64,000 nt of DNA from Streptomyces typhae (GTDB lineage: Bacteria; Actinomycetota; Actinomycetes; Streptomycetales; Streptomycetaceae): NCBI RefSeq assembly GCF_009755605.1, contig NZ_WPNZ01000033.1:1-64000 (forward strand), written 5' to 3'. Under the pieces are notes generated by a model that saw only the letters and a list, made by a program, of their open reading frames with translations, was not told where the DNA came from and did no database searches. This document shows, piece by piece, positions 1 through 9,840 of the stretch (positions are counted from its first letter, which is position 1; each line of letters begins with the position of its first letter). A program made the translations under genes and the position numbers.

Positions 1-3000
1 CGTCCGGAGCCCGCGCCACCTGCCGCGCGAACAGCTCACCCACGGTCGCCCCCGCACCCACCGCGCCCGGTGCCGTCGTGCCGGCGGCGCCCCGCAGCAC
101 CGCCTCGCGCTCACCGGGGCCCAGCACGTCCACGCGGCCGACCAGGAGCCCCGGTGCGGCGGCGAGCTGGCCGAGTATCCGCCGGAACCTCTCGGCGATG
201 CCCCGCGTCGCCGTGCGGTCCAGTACGTTCCGCTGGTGTTGCAGCGTCACCCGCAGCTGGGGGTCGGCCGCGGCCATCACCGTCAGCGGGTAGTGCGAGC
301 CCGACAGCGGGCGGATGCCGGTGACCTCGATGCCCGCGGCGGCGTTGGCCTCGCCGAGCCCGGCGCGGTCCACCGGGTAGGACTCGAAGGCGACGAGGGT
401 GTCGAACAGGACGCCCGTACCGGTGGCGCGGTGGATCTCCGTCAGGCCGTGGTGATGATGGTCGAGGAGGGCCGCCTGCCGGTCCTGGAGCGTGGTGAGG
501 ACCTCGGTGACGCTGTCCGCGGGACCGCACCGCACCCGCACGGGCAGGGTGTTGATGAACATGCCCGTCATCGCGTCCACGCCGGGCACCGCGGCCGGGC
601 GCCCCGACACCGTCGCGCCGAACACCACGTCCTGGCGGCCGGTGAGCACCCCGAGCAGCAGCGCCCAGGCGCCCTGCACCACGGTGTTCAGGGTGATCCC
701 CAGCTCGGCGGCGCGCCGGGACAACGCGTGGGACACGTCCGCGGGCAGGTCCACCTCGACCTGCCCGAAGCCCTGTTCCGGCCGCGGCGTCGGGGCGGCG
801 GACACGGCCGGGGCGAGCAGCGTCGGCTCGGTCACGCCCGCCAGCTCCTCCGCCCAGGCGCGGGCCGACGCCTCCCGGTCCTGCGCCGAGAGCCACACCA
901 GGAAGTCCCGGTACTCGGGCGTCCTCGGCAGCGCCGACGCGTCCCCTTCGCTGCCGTAGAGCCGCATCAGGTCCTGCATGAGCAGCGGCAGCGACCAGCC
1001 GTCGAACAGCAGGTGGTGGGCGGTGAGCACCAGCTCGTACCGGTCCGTGCCGAGCCGCGCGAGCGCCATCCGCAGCAGGGGCGGCTCCGTGACGTCGAAG
1101 GGGTGCCGCAGGTCGTCGGCGACCAGCGCCTCGAACGCCGCCTCACCGCTCACCCGCGCCGCCCCGTCGCGCTCCCGGGCCGTCCCGCCGTCCACGCGCG
1201 TCCGCGTCAGGTCCACCTCGCGCCACGGCAGCCGCACCCCGGCGACCACCACCTGCACCGGGTCCCCGTCGGCACCCGGCACGAAGGCGGCCCGCAGGGC
1301 GGTGTGCCGGTCAAGGAGTGCCTGCCCGGCCGTCCGCATCCGGGCGCTGTCCACCGGGCCGCGGAGGTGCAGGACGAACTGGACGTGGTAGGCGTCCGGC
1401 GCACCGTCGGACAGCATGGCGTGGAACAGCAGGCCCGACTGGAGGGCGGTGAGCGGCCACACGTCGGCGAGCCCCGGGTGGCGGCGCTCCCACACGTCGA
1501 TCTCCCGCTGGGCCACCCGCACCAGCGGCACGTCGGACGGTGTGAGCCCGCCCGCGCCCGGTGTGGCGGCGTGCCGGGCGAGGCCGTCGAGCGCGGCGGC
1601 CCACAGGTCGGCGAGTTCCCGCGCCACCGCGCGGGGTACGGCACCCGTGGCGCACTCGAACTCCGCCTCCAGGCAGGGCCCTTCCGCGGTGTCCACGACC
1701 ATCGAGTTGATCTGCACCGCGGCGAGGGCAGGCATGCCGGGGTCCATCTCGGCGAGCGGCCAGTGCACGTCCGGCACCTGGCCGAAGCCGAGGCCGCGCA
1801 GGTGTTCCGGCATGTCGGTGGCGGCGAACCGGCCCAGGTAGTTGAAGCCGATCTGGCCGGTGGCGTACGGGCGCAGGGCTGCGGCGGTGTCCGGGTTCAG
1901 CTCCCGCAGCAGGCCGTAGCCGACGCCGCCGTCGGGCACGGCGCGCAGCTGTTCCTTGACGGCCTTGACGGCGTCGCCCGCCGCGGCACCGCCGGCGAAG
2001 GCCTCCTCGATGTCGCATCCGGCCACGTCGAGCCGGACCGGGAACATGCTGGTGAACCAGCCCACCGTGCGCGACAGGTCCGCGCCCGGGACGGCGGCCT
2101 CCTCGCGTCCGTGCCCTTCGAGGCCGACGAGGAGCGACGGCTCGTCGACGCCGCGGGCACGGCGCAGCCGGGCGACGGCCAGGGCGAGCCCGGCGAGGAG
2201 CCCGTCGTTGACCCCGCAGCGGTACGCCGCGGGCACCGCCGTGAGCAGGGCCTCGGTGACCGGTGCGGGCAGCCGGAGGCGCACGGTGTCCACGGTGGAG
2301 CGGATGTCGACGGCCGGGTCGAGGCGGCGGGTGCCGATGACCGGGTCCGGGCCGTCCACGATCGACAGCCACCGCGGCAGCTCGGCCGCCCTGCCGTCCG
2401 AGGCCGCCTCCGCGACGAGGGCGTGCGCCCACCGCCGGAAGGACGTGCCCGTGGCGGGCAGTTCCGGTGCCCGGCCCGCGCGCACGTCGGCCCAGGCCGC
2501 CGCGAGGTCCGGCAGCAGGATGCGCCAGGACACCCCGTCGACCACGAGGTGGTGCAGCACCACGAGCAGCCGTCCCACCCGTACGCCGCCCCCGGCACTC
2601 GCCCCGCGGGCGGCGTCGGACCAGTCGAACCACACGAACTGCGCCACCACCCCGGCCTCCGGGTCGAGGCGGCCCACCGCCGCGTCCCGCTCCGCCTCCG
2701 CCGTCCACAGCCACATCTCATCCCTGGCCCCGGTCGGGAGTGCACCGCCCGCCGCGTCACCCGCTGGTCCTTCGCACTCCACCCGGTGCAGGAGTGCCGC
2801 CGCGTCCACCGAACCCGGCGCCCCGACGAGCAGCCCCTCCTCCGCTCCGGCGACGCCCACCAGACGTGCCCGCAGCACGTCGTGGCGGTCGACGACCGCG
2901 GCCAGGGTGGCGAGCAGCCCGGCCCGGTCGATGCCCTCGGGCAGTTCGAGGAGCATCGACATGGAGAACCGGCCCGCGCTGCCGCCGCGTCCGCGTATGT

Positions 3001-6000
3001 GGCGGGCGACGGGCGTCAGGGGCAGCGCCCCCGTGCCGCCGCCGTCCAGCTCCCGCAGGGCCGTGCCCGTACCGGGGTGCCGCCCGGCGCCCGCGACCCG
3101 GGCGAGGCCGGCCACCGTGCGGTGCTCGAAGATCTGGCGCGGGCTGACCTCCACACCGTGCGACCGGGCGCGGGAGACCACCTGGATGGAGCGGATGCTG
3201 TCGCCGCCCGCCGCGAAGAAGTCGTCGTCGACGCCGACCCGGTCGACGCCGAGCACCTCCGCGTACACGTCGGCCAGGGCCCGCTCCACAGGCGACCCCG
3301 GCGCCCGGTACGCGCCCGCGGCGAAGTCGGGGCGCGGCAGCGCCGACCGGTCCAGCTTGCCGTTCGGCGTCAACGGCAGCCGGTCGAGCATCACGTACGC
3401 CGCCGGGGCCATGAACTCCGGCAGCCGCTCCGCCGCGAAGGCGCGCAGCTCCCGCGCGGAGACGCCGGCGCCGAAGTCGATGTCGCCGACGCCCGCGACG
3501 CCTCCCCGGGCCGGAACGACGTACGCGACGAGCCTGCGGTCGCCGCCGCGCTCCTCGTCGGCGGCCACCACGGCCTGCGCCACACCGGGGTGCGCGGTCA
3601 GCGCCGCCTCCACCTCGCCCGGCTCGATCCGGAAACCGCGCACCTTCACCTGCGCGTCGGCGCGCCCCTGGTAGACGAGACGGCCCTCCGGCGTCCACGC
3701 CACCACGTCACCGGTGCGGTACATGCGCTCCCCGGGCCCGCCGAACGGGCAGACCACGAACCGTTCGGAGGTCAGCGCGGGGCGGCCCAGATAGCCGCGG
3801 GCGAGCCGGTCGCCCGCGATGTACAGCTCGCCGGGCACCCGGGGCGGCACCGGGCGCAGCGCCGCGTCCAGGACGTACAGGCGGGTGTGGTCCAGCGGGC
3901 GGCCGATCGGCACGATCTCACCGGTGTCGGCCTGCTCGCGCATGGGGTGCACGGACACCGCCACGGTCGCCTCGGTGGGGCCGTACGCGTCGACGACGGT
4001 GGTCCCCGGGCAGGCCGCGAGGACCCGCCGCACCGCCGCCGCGGGCACCACGTCACCGCCCGACCAGACCTCCCGGACCCCGGTGAACGCCTCCGGCCGG
4101 TCCTCGGCGACCACCCGGAACAGCCCGGCGGTGACCAGGAGCCCGGTCACCCGGTGCGTGGCCACGGCGTCGGCGAGGGTGGCCGCGTCCAGGGGCCCCG
4201 CGGGGGCGACGACGACGGTGCCGCCGCGCAGGAGCGGCACCCACACCTCGTAGGTGGACGCGTCGAAGGCCTGGGTCGCGTGCATCAGGACCCGCTCGTG
4301 GCCGCCGCCCGCGAAACAGCGGTCCAGGGCGAGGCGCACCACTCCCGCGTGGGTGACGCCAACGCCCTTGGGGGTGCCCGTGGAGCCGGAGGTGTGCATG
4401 ACGTACGCGAGGTGCCGCGGCGACAGCGGTGCCGTGCGCCCGACGGCATCGGCGCGCTGTCCCGGGCCCGCCCCCCGCTCCACGTCCTCCAGGAGCAGCA
4501 GCGGCGCCCCGGTCGCGGGCAGTGCCCCCGCGTGCTCCGCGTCGGTCAGGACGCACAGCGGGTCCGCGTCGGCGAGGACGAGGCCGACGCGGGCGCTCGG
4601 GTACCGCGGGTCGACCGGCACATATCCCGCCCCCGCCTTGAGCACGCCGAGGAGCGCGACGACGAGTTCGGCCGAGCGCGGCAGCGCGACACCCACCAGC
4701 GCGTCGGGCCCCGCCCCGAGCCGCACCAGGTGCCGGGCGACACGATCGGCGCGCGCGTCCAGCTCCGCGTACGTGACGTCCTGCGCGCCGCACACGACCG
4801 CCACCGCGTCCGGAGCGGCGGCGGCCCGCCGCGCGAAGAGCGCGGGCACCGTCAGCTCCGGGGCCGTCAGATCCGGCGCCTTCGCGTCCGGCGCCGTCAC
4901 GTCCGGCGTCGTCGCGTCCGTGTCGTTGAAGCCGTGGAGGATCCGGTCCCGCTCCCCCGGCCGCAGTACGTCGGCCTCGTCGACGCGCAGCCGCGGGTCG
5001 GCGGCCAACTGCCGTACGAGCCGCACATAGCGGTCCGCGAGGACCTGCGCCGTGGCGCGGTCGAAGAGGTCGCCGGCGTACTCGACGCCGCCGACGGCCC
5101 CGTGCCCCGGGGTGTCGGCCAGCGCGAAGACGAGGTCGAACTTCGCGGTCCGGGTCGGCACCAGGGCGAAGGCCGACCTGAGGCCGGGCGCGTCGAAGGC
5201 CTCGTGCTCCGTGCTCCGCCAGCCGAACATCACCTGGAACAGCGGGTGGTGGGCGGTGGACCGTTCCGGGTTCAGGGTCTCCACCAGTCGCTCGAACGGC
5301 ACGTCCTGATGGTCGTAGGCCGCCAGCGCCTTGCCCCGCACCTGCCGTACCACCTGCGCGAACGACGGATTGCCCGACAGGTCCGCACGCAGCACCCACG
5401 TGTTGACGAAGAACCCGACGAGATCGGCGAGTCCGCCGTCCGTGCGCCCGGCGATCGGCGCGCCCAGGGTGATGTCGTCGCCGCCGCCCATGAGCCGCAG
5501 CAGCACGACCAGGGCGGACTGGAGCACCATCGGCACCGTGGCGCCCTGGGCCCGCGCCACCTCCTCGACGGCGGCGAGGAGCCCGGGCTCGATGACGAAC
5601 TCGACGGTGTCCCCGCGATGCCCGGCCACCGGCGGCCGCGGCCGGTCAAGGGGCAGCCGCAACGGCTGCGGGACACCCGCCAACTCATCCCGCCAGTACG
5701 CCAACTGCCCCGCGAGCACACTGCCCGGATCGGCCTCGTCCCCGAGCAGCTCCCGCTGCCACAGCGCATAATCCGCGTACTGCACCGCGAGCGGCTCCCA
5801 CGAAGGCGGGGCGCCGTGCGTCCGGGCGGCATAGGCGGTGCTCAGGTCGCGGGCCAGCGGCCCCATGGACTCGCCGTCGGCGGCGATGTGGTGCATCAGG
5901 AGGACCAGTACGTGCTCGTCCGGGGCGCACCGCAGCAGACACGCCCGCACGGGTATCTCCACCGACAGGTCGAACGGGTGGGCGACCTCCGCCGCCACCG

Positions 6001-9000
6001 CCGCAGGCACCTCGTCCGGCGCCACCTCCCGTACCGGCACATCCACGGCGACCTCACACGCGGGCACCACGACCTGCGCGGGCACCCCCGCGCCGTCCGC
6101 GACGAACAGGGTCCGCAGGCTCTCGTGCCGCACCACCACGTCCCGCACCGCCGCCGCGAGGGCGTCCTCCGCGAGCTTTCCCTTGAGCGGCAGCGCGTAC
6201 GAGAGGTTGTACGTGGCCGAAGGGCCCTCGTACCGGTGCAGGAACCACAGGCGCTGCTGCGCGAAGGACAGCGGGACCCGCTCCGGCCGCGCCCCGGCCG
6301 CCCGCAGCACCGGGCGAGCCGAGCGGGCCTGCGCCCCCAGCCGCTCCGCGAGCCCCGCCACCGTCACCGCCTCGAACACCACCCGTACCGGAACCTCCAC
6401 CCCCAACTCCGCACGCACCCGGTTCACCAGACGCGTCACGAGCAGCGAATGCCCGCCCAGGTCGAAGAAGCTGTCGTCGACGCCGACCCGCCCGACGCCG
6501 AGCACGTCGGCGAACAGGGCGGCGAGTGCCGTCTCCTGCGGGGTGCGCGGCGCCCGGAAAGCAGTGGTGGCGGCGGCGTCCGGGGCGGGCAGCGCCCGGC
6601 GGTCCAGCTTCCCGTTGGGGCTCAGCGGCACCTCGTCGAGGACGGCGACCACCGACGGCACCATGTAGTCGGGCAGCCGCCCGGCGACGAAGGCGCGCAG
6701 CTCCGCCGCGGCGGGCGGGGCGCCGGGGTCGGCGGGCACCACGTACCCCACCAGGCGCCGGTCGCCGTCCCGCGTGTCGCTGACGACGACGGCCCGCGCC
6801 ACCCCGGGATGGGCGCGCAATGCCGCCTGCACCTCGCCGGGTTCGATGCGGAAGCCGCGTATCTTGACCTGGTCGTCGGCGCGCCCGTGGTGCACGAGTC
6901 GGCCGTCGGCGTTCCAGGTGACGATGTCACCGGTGCGGTACATGCGCTCACCGGGCCGCTCACCGTGGGGGCAGGCCACGAAGCGTCCCGCGGTCAGGGC
7001 GGGGCGGCCGAGGTAGCCGCGTGCCAGGGCCGCACCGGCCACGTACAGCTCGCCCGCGACCCCGGCGGGCACCGGCCGCAGCATGTCGTCGAGGACGTAC
7101 GCGCGGGTGCCCGCGATCGGGCGGCCGATGGGCGGCGTACGGCCGTCGGCGGTCAGCGGGTCGCTGAACGTCACGATCGCCGTGGTCTCCGTCGGCCCGT
7201 AGGCGTTGACCAGGTCCCGGCCGTCGGCCCACCCGGCCACCAGGTCCGGGGTCGCCGCGTCCCCGCCCACCGCGAGGGAGGTCACGCCCGGCAGCGACCC
7301 GGGCGGCAGCGCCCCGAGGACCGCTGGCGGCAGGAAGACATGGGTGATCCGGTGCGCGGCCACGGTCTCGGTCAGCGGCCGTCCCGGAGCCAGCTGTTCC
7401 TGCGGGGCGAGGACCAGCGTGGCGTCCGTGAACAGCGCCATGCAGATCTCGTACACCGACACGTCGAAGCTCGGCGAGGCGAACTGGAGCACGCGGTGGG
7501 CGCCGCTGAGACCGAGCCGCGCCCGCTGCGTCGCCACCAGGTCGGCCACACCGAAGTGGGTGACGGCCACCCCCTTGGGGCGGCCGGTGGAACCGGACGT
7601 GTAGATGACGTAGGCGGTGTTCGCGAGGGACGCCGCAGGGCCGCCGGGGAGGGCGGCGGCCGTGTCGGGGACGTCGGCCGGGGCGTCCGTGCGCAGCACG
7701 GGGACCGTTCCCCCGGGCAGCGCGCCGGCGGTCGTGCCGTCGGCGACGATCAGCAGGGCACCGGAGTCCGCCAGCAGGTAGGCGACGCGGTCCGCCGGGT
7801 ACGCGGAGTCCACCGGCAGATAGGCGCCCCCGGCCTTCATCACCGCGAGCATCGCGACGACCAGGTCCGGTGAGCGCGGCAGCGACACGGCCACCACGGT
7901 CTCCGTGCCCACCCCGCGCCGGACCAGCTCCCGCGCGAGCCGGTCCGCGCGGGCGTCGAGGTCGCGGTACGTCAACGACTCGGCGCCGCACACCAGCGTC
8001 ACCGCGTCGGGCACGGCGGCGACCCGCTCCGCGAAGAGCGCGGGAATCGTGCCGCGGGCGACCGGCACGGCGGTGTCGTTGTACGTGTGCAGCAGCGCCT
8101 CCCGCTCGGCGCCGCCGAGCAGGTCGAGCCGGCCCACGGTCGTGGGGGCGTCGGCCACCAGTTGCCCGACGACGAGGGCGAGGCGCGCGGCGACGCCCTC
8201 CGCCGCCGCCCGGTCGACGAGGTGGGGCCGGTACTGGAGGGCGAGACGGGGGTGGGGGTCGGTGGTGACGGCGAGCGTGAGGGGGTAGTGGGTGCGGGCG
8301 TCGGGGCGGATGCCGGTGACGACGGGGGCGGTGCGATCGGGGCCGGTGCCCCCGGCGTCCGCGTCCCGGTGGTCCGCCGTGAGCGGCGGGATCGCGTACG
8401 GCAGGTCCGCCGCGTACGGCTCGGATGTCACCAACGTATCGAATAGAACGTTCGTCCCAGTCGCGCGATGGATGTCCGCGAGCCCGCAGTAGTGGGCGGC
8501 GAGTTCCGCCTGGCGGTCCCGCATCCGGTGCAGGAGGCCCGTCACCGTGTCCGTGGGCGCGAGGCGGACCCGTACGGGGAGCGTGTTGACGAACAACCCG
8601 GCCATCGCGTCCACACCGGGCACCGCGGCCGGGCGCCCCGGCACCGTCACGCCGAACACCACGTCCCGCCGTCCGGTGAGCCCGCCGAGCAGCAGGGCCC
8701 AGGCGGCCTGGACGAGGGTGTCCGGGGAGACGCCGTACCGGGCGGCGCGTGCGGAGAGAACACGGGTGACGTGCGGCGGGAGGGGCACATCGAGGGCTGC
8801 GTCGGCTCCGTCGACAGCGACAACAGCGTTCGCGGGAGCGGGAGCGGGAGCGGGGGTGGGGGTGGGGGTGGGGGTGGGAACGGGAGCGGACGAGACGGTG
8901 GGGAGCAGCAGGGTCGGCTCGTCGACCCCGGCGAGTTCCTCGGCCCACACCCGGGCGGCCGCGTCCCGGTCCTGGCCCGCCAGCCACACCAGGAAGTCAT

Positions 9001-9568
9001 GGAACTCCGGCCCCGGGGGCACCGCGGAACCGTCCCCGCCCGCCGCGTACAGCCGCAGCAGATCACCGACGAGCACAGGCAGGGAACGGCCGTCGAACAG
9101 CACGTGGTGGGCGGTCAGCACCAGCTCGTACCGCTCGGCATCGACCCGCACGAGCGCCATCCGCAGCAGGGGCGGTACGCCCGGGTCGAAGGGCGCGCGG
9201 AGCTCGGCGGCGTGGACCTCGGCGAGCGCGGCGGAACCCTCGGCTCCGTCCAGATCCAGCTCACGCCACGGCAGTTCGACGCCCGCCACCACGGCCTGCG
9301 CCGGATCCCCGTCGGCGCCCGCCACGAACGCCGCCCGCAGGTTGGGGTGCCGGTCGAGGAGCGCCTGGCCGGCCGCCCGCATACGGGCACCGTCCACGCG
9401 TCCCCGCAGCCGCACGGCGAACTGCATCCGGTAGGAGTCCCGAGCCTGGGCGCCCCCGTCGAGGAGGGTGTGGAAGAGCAGCCCCGACTGAAGGGGCGTC
9501 AGCGGCCACACCTCGGCGACCGTCTGCCGTACGACGCGTGCGTGCTGCTCCGAAGGCAAAGAGGTCAC
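1..9568 (-). CDS. Non-ribosomal peptide synthetase, 5' part (C-A-T / C-A-T-E / C-A...), continues past left edge
   Basis: Modular peptide synthetase; about 3190 residues lie in the window. GTG start at 9568 has AGGAG 9 bases upstream and leads directly into a condensation domain (WPLTPLQSGLLFH). Order by nucleotide: C1 ~9550-8290 (HHVLFDG near 9100), A1 ~8110-6640 (YTSGSTGRPKG near 7590), T1 ~6540-6400 (GGHSLL), C2 ~6300-5000 (HHIAADGE near 5890), A2 ~4860-3380, T2 ~3290-3140 (GGDSI), E ~3060-1750 (HHLVVDGVSW near 2545), C3 ~1500-200 (HHLLFDG near 1010), start of A3. Codes read by eye are DVYFAGAAIK (A1) and DAYLWGAVAK (A2); I match neither to a substrate. The E domain predicts a D-residue from module 2. 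The N-terminal C domain means it either accepts an upstream chain or is acylated at the start. A Pro/Thr/Ala-Pro stretch lies inside C1. Confidence 0.95.
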   Translation of the reverse strand, partial: MTSLPSEQHARVVRQTVAEVWPLTPLQSGLLFHTLLDGGAQARDSYRMQFAVRLRGRVDGARMRAAGQALLDRHPNLRAAFVAGADGDPAQAVVAGVELPWRELDLDGAEGSAALAEVHAAELRAPFDPGVPPLLRMALVRVDAERYELVLTAHHVLFDGRSLPVLVGDLLRLYAAGGDGSAVPPGPEFHDFLVWLAGQDRDAAARVWAEELAGVDEPTLLLPTVSSAPVPTPTPTPTPAPAPAPANAVVAVDGADAALDVPLPPHVTRVLSARAARYGVSPDTLVQAAWALLLGGLTGRRDVVFGVTVPGRPAAVPGVDAMAGLFVNTLPVRVRLAPTDTVTGLLHRMRDRQAELAAHYCGLADIHRATGTNVLFDTLVTSEPYAADLPYAIPPLTADHRDADAGGTGPDRTAPVVTGIRPDARTHYPLTLAVTTDPHPRLALQYRPHLVDRAAAEGVAARLALVVGQLVADAPTTVGRLDLLGGAEREALLHTYNDTAVPVARGTIPALFAERVAAVPDAVTLVCGAESLTYRDLDARADRLARELVRRGVGTETVVAVSLPRSPDLVVAMLAVMKAGGAYLPVDSAYPADRVAYLLADSGALLIVADGTTAGALPGGTVPVLRTDAPADVPDTAAALPGGPAASLANTAYVIYTSGSTGRPKGVAVTHFGVADLVATQRARLGLSGAHRVLQFASPSFDVSVYEICMALFTDATLVLAPQEQLAPGRPLTETVAAHRITHVFLPPAVLGALPPGSLPGVTSLAVGGDAATPDLVAGWADGRDLVNAYGPTETTAIVTFSDPLTADGRTPPIGRPIAGTRAYVLDDMLRPVPAGVAGELYVAGAALARGYLGRPALTAGRFVACPHGERPGERMYRTGDIVTWNADGRLVHHGRADDQVKIRGFRIEPGEVQAALRAHPGVARAVVVSDTRDGDRRLVGYVVPADPGAPPAAAELRAFVAGRLPDYMVPSVVAVLDEVPLSPNGKLDRRALPAPDAAATTAFRAPRTPQETALAALFADVLGVGRVGVDDSFFDLGGHSLLVTRLVNRVRAELGVEVPVRVVFEAVTVAGLAERLGAQARSARPVLRAAGARPERVPLSFAQQRLWFLHRYEGPSATYNLSYALPLKGKLAEDALAAAVRDVVVRHESLRTLFVADGAGVPAQVVVPACEVAVDVPVREVAPDEVPAAVAAEVAHPFDLSVEIPVRACLLRCAPDEHVLVLLMHHIAADGESMGPLARDLSTAYAARTHGAPPSWEPLAVQYADYALWQRELLGDEADPGSVLAGQLAYWRDELAGVPQPLRLPLDRPRPPVAGHRGDTVEFVIEPGLLAAVEEVARAQGATVPMVLQSALVVLLRLMGGGDDITLGAPIAGRTDGGLADLVGFFVNTWVLRADLSGNPSFAQVVRQVRGKALAAYDHQDVPFERLVETLNPERSTAHHPLFQVMFGWRSTEHEAFDAPGLRSAFALVPTRTAKFDLVFALADTPGHGAVGGVEYAGDLFDRATAQVLADRYVRLVRQLAADPRLRVDEADVLRPGERDRILHGFNDTDATTPDVTAPDAKAPDLTAPELTVPALFARRAAAAPDAVAVVCGAQDVTYAELDARADRVARHLVRLGAGPDALVGVALPRSAELVVALLGVLKAGAGYVPVDPRYPSARVGLVLADADPLCVLTDAEHAGALPATGAPLLLLEDVERGAGPGQRADAVGRTAPLSPRHLAYVMHTSGSTGTPKGVGVTHAGVVRLALDRCFAGGGHERVLMHATQAFDASTYEVWVPLLRGGTVVVAPAGPLDAATLADAVATHRVTGLLVTAGLFRVVAEDRPEAFTGVREVWSGGDVVPAAAVRRVLAACPGTTVVDAYGPTEATVAVSVHPMREQADTGEIVPIGRPLDHTRLYVLDAALRPVPPRVPGELYIAGDRLARGYLGRPALTSERFVVCPFGGPGERMYRTGDVVAWTPEGRLVYQGRADAQVKVRGFRIEPGEVEAALTAHPGVAQAVVAADEERGGDRRLVAYVVPARGGVAGVGDIDFGAGVSARELRAFAAERLPEFMAPAAYVMLDRLPLTPNGKLDRSALPRPDFAAGAYRAPGSPVERALADVYAEVLGVDRVGVDDDFFAAGGDSIRSIQVVSRARSHGVEVSPRQIFEHRTVAGLARVAGAGRHPGTGTALRELDGGGTGALPLTPVARHIRGRGGSAGRFSMSMLLELPEGIDRAGLLATLAAVVDRHDVLRARLVGVAGAEEGLLVGAPGSVDAAALLHRVECEGPAGDAAGGALPTGARDEMWLWTAEAERDAAVGRLDPEAGVVAQFVWFDWSDAARGASAGGGVRVGRLLVVLHHLVVDGVSWRILLPDLAAAWADVRAGRAPELPATGTSFRRWAHALVAEAASDGRAAELPRWLSIVDGPDPVIGTRRLDPAVDIRSTVDTVRLRLPAPVTEALLTAVPAAYRCGVNDGLLAGLALAVARLRRARGVDEPSLLVGLEGHGREEAAVPGADLSRTVGWFTSMFPVRLDVAGCDIEEAFAGGAAAGDAVKAVKEQLRAVPDGGVGYGLLRELNPDTAAALRPYATGQIGFNYLGRFAATDMPEHLRGLGFGQVPDVHWPLAEMDPGMPALAAVQINSMVVDTAEGPCLEAEFECATGAVPRAVARELADLWAAALDGLARHAATPGAGGLTPSDVPLVRVAQREIDVWERRHPGLADVWPLTALQSGLLFHAMLSDGAPDAYHVQFVLHLRGPVDSARMRTAGQALLDRHTALRAAFVPGADGDPVQVVVAGVRLPWREVDLTRTRVDGGTARERDGAARVSGEAAFEALVADDLRHPFDVTEPPLLRMALARLGTDRYELVLTAHHLLFDGWSLPLLMQDLMRLYGSEGDASALPRTPEYRDFLVWLSAQDREASARAWAEELAGVTEPTLLAPAVSAAPTPRPEQGFGQVEVDLPADVSHALSRRAAELGITLNTVVQGAWALLLGVLTGRQDVVFGATVSGRPAAVPGVDAMTGMFINTLPVRVRCGPADSVTEVLTTLQDRQAALLDHHHHGLTEIHRATGTGVLFDTLVAFESYPVDRAGLGEANAAAGIEVTGIRPLSGSHYPLTVMAAADPQLRVTLQHQRNVLDRTATRGIAERFRRILGQLAAAPGLLVGRVDVLGPGEREAVLRGAAGTTAPGAVGAGATVGELFARQVARAPD
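8833..8887. repeat. Hexanucleotide tandem repeat inside NRPS C1 domain
   Basis: Runs of GGGGGT then GGGAGC on the + strand encode alternating Pro-Thr and Pro-Ala dipeptides on the minus strand, between the halves of condensation domain C1. The unit is a multiple of three, so length changes would keep the frame. It probably forms an extended, exposed linker. Confidence 0.9.
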
Positions 9569-9840
9569 CGGGATCCGCTCCTGTTCGTCAGGCCGGAGCT
9601 CAAGAGCCGCTCATCGCCAGCGACCGTAACACCGGCCCATCGGCCGCAGAAGTGCCCTGACCGGCGGCTCGATACCCCCAACTCACCGTTCTCAGCTGCC
9701 CTTTCGGGCGTGCTCGCGCCGGGGTGGACCAGCGCGTCGGCGAGCGGTGCGCGGTCGGGTGGCGACCGTTCTCAGGACGCACCGGACTGGTGGATTCCGG
9801 GGGGCGGGAGACGTCCTGCCGACATGACAGAGAACAGGGC
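9569..9840 (-). promoter_or_regulatory. Leader/promoter region of the NRPS gene
   Basis: 272 bases between the stop of the radical SAM gene and the NRPS GTG start. No convincing gene fits. The AGGAG ribosome site is at about 9577-9581. I could not pick a reliable -35/-10 pair. Confidence 0.4.

Noticed and set aside
236..7873. Very long + strand open frame (over 2500 codons)
   Set aside because: It is antisense to the NRPS. Its translation is Arg/His/Gly/Val-rich low complexity, while the minus strand shows ordered C, A, T and E motifs in one frame.
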